Notes under the pieces: model-generated | Databases searched by the model: none | Seen by the model: only the letters and a program-made list of their open reading frames with translations | Told to the model about the DNA's origin: nothing | Made by a program: the position numbers and the translations under genes | Shown: piece after piece, positions 1 through 10,056 of the stretch | How the letters are laid out: the number at the start of each line of letters is the position of its first letter | Numbering within the stretch: position 1 is the stretch's first letter | Assembly (NCBI GenBank): GCA_035540755.1 | Contig: DATLGD010000164.1 | Coordinates: forward strand, 1 to 64,000 | Source: DATLGD01 sp035540755 | GTDB lineage: Bacteria > Actinomycetota > Actinomycetes > Mycobacteriales > SCTD01 | Direction of reading: 5' to 3' | DNA: 64,000 nt

Positions 1-76
1 TCTCTAGCGTGCACCCCGTCCCACCCCGCCCGACGGCGAGCACGTCGCCCGGCACGAGATCCTTCAGGAGGTCGCT

Positions 77-730
<654 letters not shown>

Positions 731-832
731 CGTCCGGCGCCGCCACGCCGGGCCCGGCACCGATCCCGTCGTCGCGCCGCGACCGGACCGGACGCGCACG
801 CGCTGTTACGCTGGCGAGGCTGACGACCCCCC

Positions 833-1036
833 GCGGGAGAGTCTCCGGGCAGCCAGTCCGGGGCGCCGAAGGAGCAACTCCTCCCCACCGAACCTCTCAG
901 GCCACCGGACCGCGAGGGTCAGGCGACTCTGGAAAGCGGCGGTGCCCGGCTCCGGTCGGACACCGCCCACCGACGGTGAAAGCCGCCCGCCCGGGGCGGT
1001 GAAGCTCTCAGGTCCCAGGACAGAGCGGGGAGGGCA
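833..1036 (+). promoter_or_regulatory. Tandem glycine riboswitch upstream of gcvP
   Basis: The 357-bp gap before gcvP carries two consecutive glycine aptamers. The first has the signature pieces GCGGGAGA, GCCGAAGGAGCAA, CCTCTCAGG and GGCGACTCTGGA (about 833-933). The second has CCGACGGTGAAAGCCGC, AGCTCTCAGG and GGACAGAGCGGGGAG (about 937-1036). The pair sits on the coding strand and ends about 50 bases before the gcvP ATG. Glycine binding is known to switch on glycine-cleavage genes, which fits the downstream gene. Exact helix boundaries are approximate. Confidence 0.92.
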
Positions 1037-1087
1037 GCGGCACGCGTCCGCGTCGTCGCGCCGGCACCCGAGCCTGGAGCCCTCCGC

Positions 1088-3970
<2,883 letters not shown>

Positions 3971-4028
3971 TTCCTTCCCGGCTCGAGGGCCAGGTCGGGC
4001 TCGACCGGCTTCCTGCCGGCCGGAGCGG

Positions 4029-4274
4029 TCAGGCGGCGGAGGTGGTCTCGACCCGGCTCTCCTGCAGGGGCACCCACCGGCGGCACGACGGCCGGTGCGG
4101 CGCGACGGTGCGGCCGTCCGGCAGGATCTCGCCGGTGTCGTCGAACACCACGACCCCGTTGCACAGCAGGCTCCACCCCTGCTCGGGATGAGCGCTCACC
4201 ACGCGGGCGGCGTCGTGGTCGGGCGCCGTGGCACCGGGGCAGGCCGGGCGGTGCTGGCAGACGGACTGGCACAT
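4029..4274 (-). CDS. DUF5999 family small protein
   Basis: 81 residues, beginning MCQSVCQHRPACP and containing HPEQGWSLLCNGVVVFDDTG and LPDGRTVAPHRP. This matches a small actinobacterial family of unknown function (DUF5999) that I recognise from these motifs. Several cysteines and histidines near the N-terminus could bind metal, but this is only suggested by composition. The ATG is preceded on its strand by GGGAG. It is convergent with gcvP, with 58 bp between the two stop codons. No signal peptide or membrane segment is visible. Confidence 0.85.
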   Translation of the reverse strand: MCQSVCQHRPACPGATAPDHDAARVVSAHPEQGWSLLCNGVVVFDDTGEILPDGRTVAPHRPSCRRWVPLQESRVETTSAA

Positions 4275-4481
4275 CGTCGTGCTCCCTGCAGAGGGTCAGG
4301 CGGTACGGGGCCCGGGGGGCCGGGTCGAGGGTCCAGGTGTTCCATTCTGCTCTTCGGACGCCTCCACCGCCCCCTGAACACCCGATCGTGGACAACCGGT
4401 GTCGCGCCGGGGGAGCCGCGGTGAGCCGGCCGGCCGCGGCACAGGGGACCCCGGGACCGCCCGGCCGCCCTCGGCAGTGGC

Positions 4482-5630
4482 GTGGCCCCCTCCGCGAGCT
4501 CGAGCGGTGGGAGTGGCGGCGTGCCGACGCCGGCGATCCCGCGGCCGCGCTCCAATCCTTCCTCGGCGAGCACGGCCTGCCCGGCGAGCAGCACGACGGC
4601 GGTGCTGCCCGGTCCGGACCGCTTCTCCGCCCGGTGCTCGCCGGGCAGCACCGCCGTCGTGCTGCTCGCCGGCGCCGACGGGTGCGCCGCGCTGGGGGGG
4701 CTGCCGCTCGGGGCCGGAACACCGGTCCCGGCGGTGCCCGACATCGTCGCGGTGGCCGTCCGGCGCGGCGACCCGCCCGCTCCGCGGCGCCGGGGGACCG
4801 TCGTCGCTGCGGACGTGGCCCTCCCGCCCGATGCCTGGCGCACGACCTGGTCGGACACCGAGCACGCCGCCGCCGTGGAACAGGTGCGGGGCGCGATCGA
4901 GCGGGGGGAGGTCTACCAGGCCAACGTCGTCGGGCACCGGTCGGCGCCGCACGCCGCCGAGCCGCTCGCGGTCGCCGGCGCGGTGGCCGGCCTGCCGGGT
5001 GCCCGCTACGCCGGCGTGCTCGCCGGTGCCGGCTGGGCGGTCGGCAGCGCCTCGCCCGAGCAGCTGCTGGCGGTCCGCGGACGCCGGATCACGACGGTGC
5101 CGGTCAAGGGCACGCGCCCGGTCCGGCCCGGCGCGCTCGAGGAGCTGCGGGCCAGTCCCAAGGAGCGCGCGGAGCACGTGATGATCGTCGACCTGGAGCG
5201 CAACGACCTGTCCCGGGTCGCCACGACCGGCAGCGTCGACGTCGAGCGGCTCTACGAGGTCACCGAGTGGTCGGGCCTGTGGCACGCCGGATCGCGCGTC
5301 GCGGCCCGGCTGCGCGAGGACGTCGGCGTGATCGACGTGCTGCGCGCCCTGCTGCCCGGCGGATCGGTGACCGGTGCCCCCAAGCGCGCGGCGTGCGCGC
5401 TGCTGGGTGCCCTGGAGCCGGTCGGGCGCGGACCGGCGATGGGCGCCTTCGGAATGCTGTGGCCAGGTGGCGCGGACCTCGGCCTGACCATCCGCACGGT
5501 CGCGGCCGACGCCGACCGGGTGCACCTGTGGGCCGGCGGGGGAGTGACGTGGGGCAGCGACCCGGACGAGGAGGTCGCCGAGGCCCATGCCAAGGCGGGC
5601 CCGCTGGTGCGCCGGCTGGCCGGGGGGTGA
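4482..5630 (+). CDS. pabB: Aminodeoxychorismate synthase component I-like (frame-disrupted N-terminus)
   Basis: Chorismate-binding enzyme that would make 4-amino-4-deoxychorismate for folate. The intact part carries the family motifs in order: VYQANVV, WAVGSASPEQLLAV, TVPVKGTRPV, KERAEHVMIVDLERNDLSRV, LPGGSVTGAPKRAA, MGAFGMLWP and WAGGGVTWGSDPDEE. The first ~60 residues of this reading do not look like PabB. A PabB-like N-terminus (REL ERW EWR RADAGDPAAALQSFLGEHGLP) lies in another frame, starting at GTG 4421 behind GGGGGAG. The two frames meet inside a perfect 32-bp inverted repeat at 4581-4672. The gene is therefore either mutated by a template-switch event or affected by an assembly error; whether a functional enzyme is made is uncertain. 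Confidence 0.8.
   Translation: MAPSASSSGGSGGVPTPAIPRPRSNPSSASTACPASSTTAVLPGPDRFSARCSPGSTAVVLLAGADGCAALGGLPLGAGTPVPAVPDIVAVAVRRGDPPAPRRRGTVVAADVALPPDAWRTTWSDTEHAAAVEQVRGAIERGEVYQANVVGHRSAPHAAEPLAVAGAVAGLPGARYAGVLAGAGWAVGSASPEQLLAVRGRRITTVPVKGTRPVRPGALEELRASPKERAEHVMIVDLERNDLSRVATTGSVDVERLYEVTEWSGLWHAGSRVAARLREDVGVIDVLRALLPGGSVTGAPKRAACALLGALEPVGRGPAMGAFGMLWPGGADLGLTIRTVAADADRVHLWAGGGVTWGSDPDEEVAEAHAKAGPLVRRLAGG
4581..4672. repeat. Perfect 32-bp inverted repeat inside pabB
   Basis: Left arm 4581-4612 and right arm 4641-4672 are exact reverse complements, separated by 28 bases. A second, shorter complementarity joins 4564-4573 with 4634-4643 through the same CGGCGAGCAC word. The reading frame of the pabB-like gene changes within this structure. 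Such a fold-back copy flanked by short homology is what replication template switching leaves behind; a sequencing or assembly chimera would look similar. Confidence 0.9.
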
Positions 5631-5634
5631 GGGC

Positions 5635-6150
5635 TCAGGTGCGGCCGTCGTCCTCCTGGGCGACCTGCAGGGAGAGCTGCTCGTCCGCGGCCGCGGCCAT
5701 CCAGGTGGCCCGGAGCACCCGCCACCCGTCGCGCTCGTAGGCGTCGCAGACCTGCGCGTCGTCGTCGACGACCACCGCGACCGTCCTGCCTCGCGCGAGC
5801 CGGCGCAGCAGCTGCGGCTTGGCGATCCTCGCCGGCCGCCGGTCGCCGTGCGCGCGCATCGCCAGCGTGCCGTCCGGCAGCCCGTGGCGGCGGAACCAGT
5901 CGAGCGTGTCGGCACGGGACCGCTCCGGCCGTCCCGTGACGTAGACGACCTCGCAGTCCTCGGCGCTGGCGACGGCGAGCGCGACGCCCTCGCGCAGCGG
6001 CGGGTCGTCGACCGCGGCGGCGAAGAAGCCGTCCCAGTCCTTGGGACGCCGCTCGACGTGGTGCAGCCGGTGCCGGACGTCGGCGAGCACGCCGTCGACG
6101 TCGAACACGGCGAGCGGCCGGAAGTCCCGGTCCGACGTGGGCGGTGTCAC
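5635..6150 (-). CDS. HAD-family phosphatase (polynucleotide-kinase-phosphatase-like)
   Basis: 171-residue haloacid-dehalogenase hydrolase. HAD motif I is FDVDGVLADVRHRL near residue 15, with the nucleophile Asp and the acid/base Asp two residues on. Motif II is VYVTGRP, a basic residue lies in RIAKPQLL (motif III region), and the acidic motif IV is VVVDDDAQVCDAYERDGW. Overall it resembles the single-domain phosphatases related to polynucleotide kinase 3'-phosphatase; the substrate is unknown. The GTG start at 6150 lies 6 bases after a TAGGGT box, so it is probably leaderless. It is convergent with the pabB-like gene (4 bp between stops) and divergent from the GNAT gene. Confidence 0.82.
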   Translation of the reverse strand: MTPPTSDRDFRPLAVFDVDGVLADVRHRLHHVERRPKDWDGFFAAAVDDPPLREGVALAVASAEDCEVVYVTGRPERSRADTLDWFRRHGLPDGTLAMRAHGDRRPARIAKPQLLRRLARGRTVAVVVDDDAQVCDAYERDGWRVLRATWMAAAADEQLSLQVAQEDDGRT

Positions 6151-6156
6151 CCCGCG

Positions 6157-6162
6157 ACCCTA
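6157..6162 (-). promoter_or_regulatory. Leaderless -10 box (TAGGGT) of the HAD phosphatase gene
   Basis: On the minus strand TAGGGT is followed by six bases and then the GTG start codon at 6150, the spacing expected when transcription starts at the first base of the start codon. No Shine-Dalgarno sequence lies between. No clear -35 element is visible. Confidence 0.55.
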
Positions 6163-6227
6163 GGGCGGCGGCGCGGCCGTCGACCGTAGGGTCGTGCCGG
6201 TCCGCACGACCGACGGTGAGGGGACCC

Positions 6228-6752
6228 GTGCACCTGCAGATCGAGCACCAGCCGGTGCTCGACGCCGCCCTGCGCGCCGAGCTGATCGGGATCTGGGTGG
6301 ACGCCACCAACGCCGGCGGGGCGCTCGGGCTGGTGGCGCCCACGAACCGGCAGGCGGCAGAAGCGCTGGCCGCGCCGACCTGGACGCGGGTCGAGGCGGG
6401 TCACGACGACCTGGTGCTGGGCCGCCGCGACGGGCGGGTGGTCGGCTGGTGCGTCCTCGAGAGCCGCGGCAACCCGCTGAGCCCGCACTGGCGCTCGCTC
6501 AAGCGCCTGCAGGTGCACCCCGACGTGCAGGGTCAGGGCCTGGGGCGGGCGCTGCTGGCCGGCGCCGAGGACGTGGCCCGCCGGCTCGGCCTGACGGCGG
6601 TGCACCTGACCGTCCGCGGCGGCACGGGCACCGAGTCGTTCTACACGGGGCTCGGGTACCGCGAGGTCGGCCGGCTGCCCGGGGCGCTGCGCCTGGCCGA
6701 CGGTGACGACCGGGACGAGATCCACATGTGGCGCGACCTCGGCGCGGGCTGA
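6228..6752 (+). CDS. GNAT-family N-acetyltransferase
   Basis: 174 residues. The acetyl-CoA binding core is LKRLQVHPDVQGQGLGRALL (the Q/R-x-x-G-x-G/A loop), followed by LGLTAVHLTVRGGTGTESFYTGLGYREVGRLPG, the usual beta6/beta7 GNAT ending. Substrate is unknown. The GTG at 6228 is preferred because GAGGGGAC stands just upstream; GTG 6216 is a possible alternative. A TAGGGT hexamer at 6187-6192 is a plausible -10 box for a short leader. It is divergent from the HAD gene and ends 20 bp before the dif-like site. Confidence 0.85.
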   Translation: MHLQIEHQPVLDAALRAELIGIWVDATNAGGALGLVAPTNRQAAEALAAPTWTRVEAGHDDLVLGRRDGRVVGWCVLESRGNPLSPHWRSLKRLQVHPDVQGQGLGRALLAGAEDVARRLGLTAVHLTVRGGTGTESFYTGLGYREVGRLPGALRLADGDDRDEIHMWRDLGAG

Positions 6753-6772
6753 CAGGCGCGGCTCCTCCGCCC

Positions 6773-6800
6773 GTCTGACATAATGTCGATTATCGGCGAT
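6773..6800. other. dif: Chromosomal dif site (XerC/XerD recombination site)
   Basis: Read on the minus strand, this 28-bp AT-rich site has an XerC arm ATCGCCGATAA, a 6-bp centre TCGACA and an XerD arm TTATGTCAGAC. It matches the actinobacterial dif consensus as I remember it at 24 of 28 positions, with all core bases kept and mismatches only at the outer ends. It lies in the convergent gap between the GNAT gene and the GDT1-type gene, the typical place. It implies that this region is the replication terminus where FtsK/XerCD resolve chromosome dimers. Confidence 0.88.
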
Positions 6801-6847
6801 ACGGCCCGGGAGCGGGGAAGAGGCCGGAAGGCGGCGCCCCGCGCCGG

Positions 6848-7402
6848 TCACAACGCGCTGAGCAGCAGGAGCACGCCGAGGACCGCCAGCAGCGCCGCCG
6901 TGCCGCGGCGCACGGCGGCCACGGGCAGCCGGCGGAACAGCCGGACGCCGACGAGCACCGCCAGCGCGTCGGCCGCCACGAACCCGGCCGTGCCGCCCAG
7001 CCAGACGAGCACCGGCTGCTGCTTCGCCGCCAGAGCGGCCGTGGCGATCATGGTCTTGTCGCCGAGCTCCGCGGCCAGCAGGGTGACGAAGGCCAGCAGC
7101 ACCGTCGAGCGCACCCGCCGGGGCGTCGAGACGTCCGAGTCGTCCGAGGACCGCAGGACCATGCCTGCCGCGAGGAGGAACCCCAGGCCCGCGACGACGG
7201 CCACGGCCGTGACCGGGACCGCGGTCGCGACAGCGGCCCCCACGCCGGCGGACAGCCCCTGGAGCACCAGCGCGGCGAAGAACAGGCCGAGAAGCACCTT
7301 GCCGGCCGGGCGGCGGGCCGTGAGGCTCAGCGCGACGAGCTGGCTCTTGTCGCCCAGCTCGGCCAGGAAGACCACGCCGAAGGCGAGCGCGAGCGTCGAC
7401 AT
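6848..7402 (-). CDS. TMEM165/GDT1 family (UPF0016) cation transporter, Mn2+ exporter
   Basis: 184-residue membrane protein with six predicted helices in two inverted halves. Each half carries the family signature: FLAELGDKSQLVALSL in the first and LLAAELGDKTMIATAAL in the second; the E-x-G-D-K/R motifs coordinate the transported cation. Bacterial relatives export manganese. I start it at ATG 7402 because the 44 residues encoded upstream are riboswitch sequence. The yybP-ykoY riboswitch immediately upstream supports control by Mn2+. It is convergent with the GNAT gene across dif. Confidence 0.93.
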   Translation of the reverse strand: MSTLALAFGVVFLAELGDKSQLVALSLTARRPAGKVLLGLFFAALVLQGLSAGVGAAVATAVPVTAVAVVAGLGFLLAAGMVLRSSDDSDVSTPRRVRSTVLLAFVTLLAAELGDKTMIATAALAAKQQPVLVWLGGTAGFVAADALAVLVGVRLFRRLPVAAVRRGTAALLAVLGVLLLLSAL

Positions 7403-7464
7403 GAGGACCTCTCCCGCACCGGGCGGAGGTCGGCGGACACCTCGGCCCGGTGCGTCGTGCACCG

Positions 7465-7572
7465 GCGCCGAAGGTCTCGCCCGCCCGCCTCGAGAGGCGG
7501 ACCCGGCTGACCGGGGGCCATCGGACCCCAGCATGTCGACCAGCCGATAGGGGGGCTACTCCCCTTCGTCGA
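7465..7572 (-). promoter_or_regulatory. yybP-ykoY manganese riboswitch
   Basis: On the minus strand the two invariant internal loops of the Mn2+ riboswitch are present: AAGGGGAGTAGCC (7566 down to 7554) and GGGCGAGACCTTCGG (about 7482 to 7468). They are separated by a long GC-rich hairpin region. The element sits about 65 bases upstream of the ATG of the GDT1-type gene, a known target of this class. Outer limits are approximate. Confidence 0.88.
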
Positions 7573-7627
7573 ACGTCGAACAGGCTAGCCGACGGACCGA
7601 CGGACCGACGGAGCCCGGGCGATCGGC

Positions 7628-8122
7628 TCAGCGGCGGTCCGCCAGCGCCGCGGTCTGCACCGCCGCGGCGGTGGTCGCCACGGCCGCCAGCCCGACGCCA
7701 GGGACGGCGTCGACCCGGCCGCGACCGAGGGCGCCCGCGACCGCGAGCGCGTCGACGGCGTCCGACAGCAGTCCCGCGGCCAGCCACAGTCGCGTCGCCC
7801 GGTCGTCACCGCGGCGCAGCGCGATCCACGCTCCGGCCCCCAGGGCCACCTCGCGCGCCCCGAGCATCTGCACCACCCAGCCGGTGCGCTCGGCCGAGAG
7901 CCGGTCGACCCCGAGCACGCGCGGCACGAGCGTGGGGCGCACGAGCATCGTCACCCCGACGCCGGTGCGCCCCTGCGCCAGCCGCAGCGGAGTCAGGTAG
8001 CGCCCGGCGCGCCGCCCCAGCCGCGTGGTCAGGCGGGCGCTCAAGGCGGCGGCCGAGCCGGCCGATGCCTGCAGGTGGTCCCCTGCTCGGTCGCGCGATG
8101 AGAGTCGGGTGAGCAACGTCAC
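7628..8122 (-). CDS. Hypothetical membrane protein
   Basis: 164 residues. The N-terminal third is basic; the rest has four hydrophobic stretches (around TGVGVTMLVRPTLVPRVLG, MLGAREVALGAGAWIAL, LWLAAGLLSDAVDALAVAGAL and VGLAAVATTAAAVQTAAL), so it is probably an integral membrane protein with four helices. The motif LGAREVALGAG followed by SDAVDALAV resembles small DUF4267-type actinobacterial membrane proteins, but I cannot name a function. The start at GTG 8122 is chosen because AAGGAG lies nine bases upstream. Divergent from rbpA. Confidence 0.75.
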   Translation of the reverse strand: MTLLTRLSSRDRAGDHLQASAGSAAALSARLTTRLGRRAGRYLTPLRLAQGRTGVGVTMLVRPTLVPRVLGVDRLSAERTGWVVQMLGAREVALGAGAWIALRRGDDRATRLWLAAGLLSDAVDALAVAGALGRGRVDAVPGVGLAAVATTAAAVQTAALADRR

Positions 8123-8230
8123 GGCGGTGGGCTCCTTCCGGGCGCCGGGAGGGTGTCCCTCGCGGCATCGCGGGAATCCTTGCAGCAACTCGTCCGTTGG
8201 ACTCGGCGACACCTGACCCCGGAGGCATCC

Positions 8231-8629
8231 ATGAGCGACCGCGTCCTGCGAGGCACCCGCCTCGGAGCGGTGAGCTACGAGAGCGACCGGCACACCGAGT
8301 TCGCCCCTCGACTGCGCACCGTGTACGACTGCCCCGAGGGGCACGAGACCGCCATGCCGTTCGCGGCCGAGGCCGACATCCCGCCCACCTGGGAGTGCAG
8401 GGTCTGCGGTGCGACAGCGCTGCAGCGCGACGGCGAGCAGCCCGAGCCGAAGAAGGGCAAGCCGGCCCGCACGCACTGGGACATGCTGCTCGAGCGGCGC
8501 TCGCCCGCCGAGCTCGAGGAGGTCCTGGCCGAGCGCCTGGCCGTCCTGCACGAGCACCAGGGCAAGGTCAAGGCGGCCCTCAAGGCCGACCGCGCCGCTG
8601 ACCGGGCCGCGGGCAAGAAGAGCGCCTGA
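8231..8629 (+). CDS. rbpA: RNA polymerase-binding protein RbpA
   Basis: 132-residue actinobacterial activator that binds the RNA polymerase beta' subunit region and the principal sigma factors and stabilises the open complex. The N-terminal segment (GTRLGAVSYESDRHTEFAPR) is followed by the RbpA core with CPEGHETAMPF and the CxxC pair in WECRVCG. The C-terminal sigma-interaction domain carries KGKPARTHWDMLLERRS and PAELEEVLAERLAVLHE. ATG 8231 follows GGAGG at 8221-8225. It is monocistronic with a strong terminator downstream. Confidence 0.97.
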   Translation: MSDRVLRGTRLGAVSYESDRHTEFAPRLRTVYDCPEGHETAMPFAAEADIPPTWECRVCGATALQRDGEQPEPKKGKPARTHWDMLLERRSPAELEEVLAERLAVLHEHQGKVKAALKADRAADRAAGKKSA

Positions 8630-8645
8630 CGATCCCCCCGCATAC

Positions 8646-8676
8646 GAGAGCCCCGTCCCCGCCGGACGGGGCTCTC
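8646..8676 (+). terminator. Hairpin terminator after rbpA
   Basis: A perfect 13-bp stem (8646-8658 paired with 8664-8676) closes a five-base loop, starting 17 bp after the rbpA stop codon. There is no clear T-tract, as is common in high-GC actinobacteria. Confidence 0.8.
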
Positions 8677-8743
8677 GCGCGTTCGGGGCAGGGTGGTGCG
8701 TGGGCGCTCCCCAGCCGATGGCGGGTGATCCAGCGTCCGTCCC

Positions 8744-9286
8744 TCAGGTGTGTCGCGGCGGTTCGTCTCCGCGGCGCCGGTCCTCCGAGCCGTCGACCAC
8801 CGAGCCGTCCACCACCGAGCCGTCCACGACGGGCCCTGCCCGGTGCGCGGCGCTCCGCGCGCCGGCGCCGCGGCGGCGGGCCGCCAGCCGGTCGGCGGCG
8901 AAGGCGCCGGCCATGCCCGCCGGACCGAACCGGCGGACCGCGACGGCCATGAGCGCCTTGCGCACCACGGCGCGCGACCCCGGCAGCACGCAGGCCAGCC
9001 CGACGAGGTCGGTGGCGAAGCCGGGCGTGAGCAGCAGTGCTCCCCCGAAGATCACCAGGGCGCCGTCGGCGACCTCGGACGCCGGGACGGACCCCCGCCC
9101 CAGCGCGGCGCGGAAGGCCCGCCAGGTGCGGGTCCCCTCCCGCTTGAGCAGCACGCCGCCGAGCACGGACATGCCGACGAGCAGCGCCAGCGTGGGCAGG
9201 GTGCCGAGCCACTGCCCCACCTGGATGAGCAGCGCGATCTCGACGAGCGGCACGACGACCAGCGCCGCGACGAGGACGGGGAGCAT
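8744..9286 (-). CDS. FxsA family membrane protein
   Basis: 180 residues. The FxsA core is clear: VLVAALVVVPLVEIALLIQVGQWLG, then LLVGMSVLGGVLLKREGTRTWRAF, VADGALVIFGGALLLTPGFATDLVG and LPGSRAVVRKAL. E. coli FxsA (suppressor of F exclusion of phage T7) is an inner-membrane protein of unclear normal role. The C-terminal tail is an Ala/Arg-rich extension ending in three tandem VVDGS repeats, seen also in the DNA. The ATG at 9286 overlaps the last base of the ppm1 stop codon, so it is the third gene of an lnt-ppm1-fxsA operon. Confidence 0.9.
   Translation of the reverse strand: MLPVLVAALVVVPLVEIALLIQVGQWLGTLPTLALLVGMSVLGGVLLKREGTRTWRAFRAALGRGSVPASEVADGALVIFGGALLLTPGFATDLVGLACVLPGSRAVVRKALMAVAVRRFGPAGMAGAFAADRLAARRRGAGARSAAHRAGPVVDGSVVDGSVVDGSEDRRRGDEPPRHT
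8787..8831. repeat. Three 15-bp tandem repeats in the fxsA C-terminal tail
   Basis: Units 8787-8801, 8802-8816 and 8817-8831 differ by one to three bases and encode (minus strand) the pentapeptide VVDGS three times. The array is in frame and so can expand or contract without breaking the gene. Confidence 0.85.
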
Positions 9287-10056
9287 CAGCGGCCTCCGGT
9301 GCTCGGACTGTCGATCGGGCGTGCCGCACGCCGGTGGGAGCGGCCGGTCGAGACGCCCCACCAGGTGACCCGCCAGAGCGCCTCGAGGACGATGGCGCGG
9401 CTCATCTTGGACTCCCCGCGCACCCGCTCGACGAACGTGATCGGCACCTCGACGACGCGGCAGCCCGCGCGCCAGGCCTGCCAGGCGAGGTCGACCTGGA
9501 AGCAGTACCCCTGCGAGGCGACCTCGTCGAGCGGCAGGTGGTCGAGCACGGGGCGCCGGTAGGCGCGGTACCCGCCGGTGGCGTCGCGCAGCGGCAGCCC
9601 GAGCATGGTGCGCGTCCACCAGTTCCCACCCCGGGACAGGAGCTCGCGCGACCGCGGCCAGTTCACGACCCGTCCGCCGTCGACCCACCGGCTGCCGAGC
9701 ACGACGTCGGCGTCGACGAGGGCGTCCAGCAGCCGCGGCAGCTCCTCCGGTGCGTGCGAGCCGTCGGCGTCCATCTCGACGACGACGTCGTAGCCGTGCT
9801 CGCGGGCCCAGCGGAACCCGGCGGTGTACGCGGCACCCAGACCGGCCTTCTCGGTGCGGTGCAGGACGTGGGCCCACTCGTGGGCGGCGGCCAGCCGGCC
9901 GGCGATCGCGCCGGTGCCGTCGGGGCTGCTGTCGTCGACGACGAGCAGGTCGGCGTCCGGTACGGCGGCGTGCAGCCGCTCGGCGATCGGCTCGACGTTC
10001 TCGGCCTCGTTGAAGGTGGGGACGACGACGAGAACGCGGCCCAGGGGCGCGCTCAT
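9286..10056 (-). CDS. ppm1: Polyprenol monophosphomannose synthase
   Basis: 256-residue GT2 glycosyltransferase that loads mannose from GDP-mannose onto polyprenyl phosphate at the inner face of the membrane, the donor for exported mannosylation. Motifs: VVVPTFNEAENV, LLVVDDSSPDGTG, the DxD-type VEMDADGSHAPEELP, LGSRWVDGG, GNWWTRTMLGLPLRDATGGYRAY and YCFQVDLAW. It lacks the membrane half found in some homologues. It overlaps lnt by 4 bp (ATGA); in M. tuberculosis the two activities are fused in one protein, here they are separate but translationally coupled. Confidence 0.95.
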   Translation of the reverse strand: MSAPLGRVLVVVPTFNEAENVEPIAERLHAAVPDADLLVVDDSSPDGTGAIAGRLAAAHEWAHVLHRTEKAGLGAAYTAGFRWAREHGYDVVVEMDADGSHAPEELPRLLDALVDADVVLGSRWVDGGRVVNWPRSRELLSRGGNWWTRTMLGLPLRDATGGYRAYRRPVLDHLPLDEVASQGYCFQVDLAWQAWRAGCRVVEVPITFVERVRGESKMSRAIVLEALWRVTWWGVSTGRSHRRAARPIDSPSTGGR

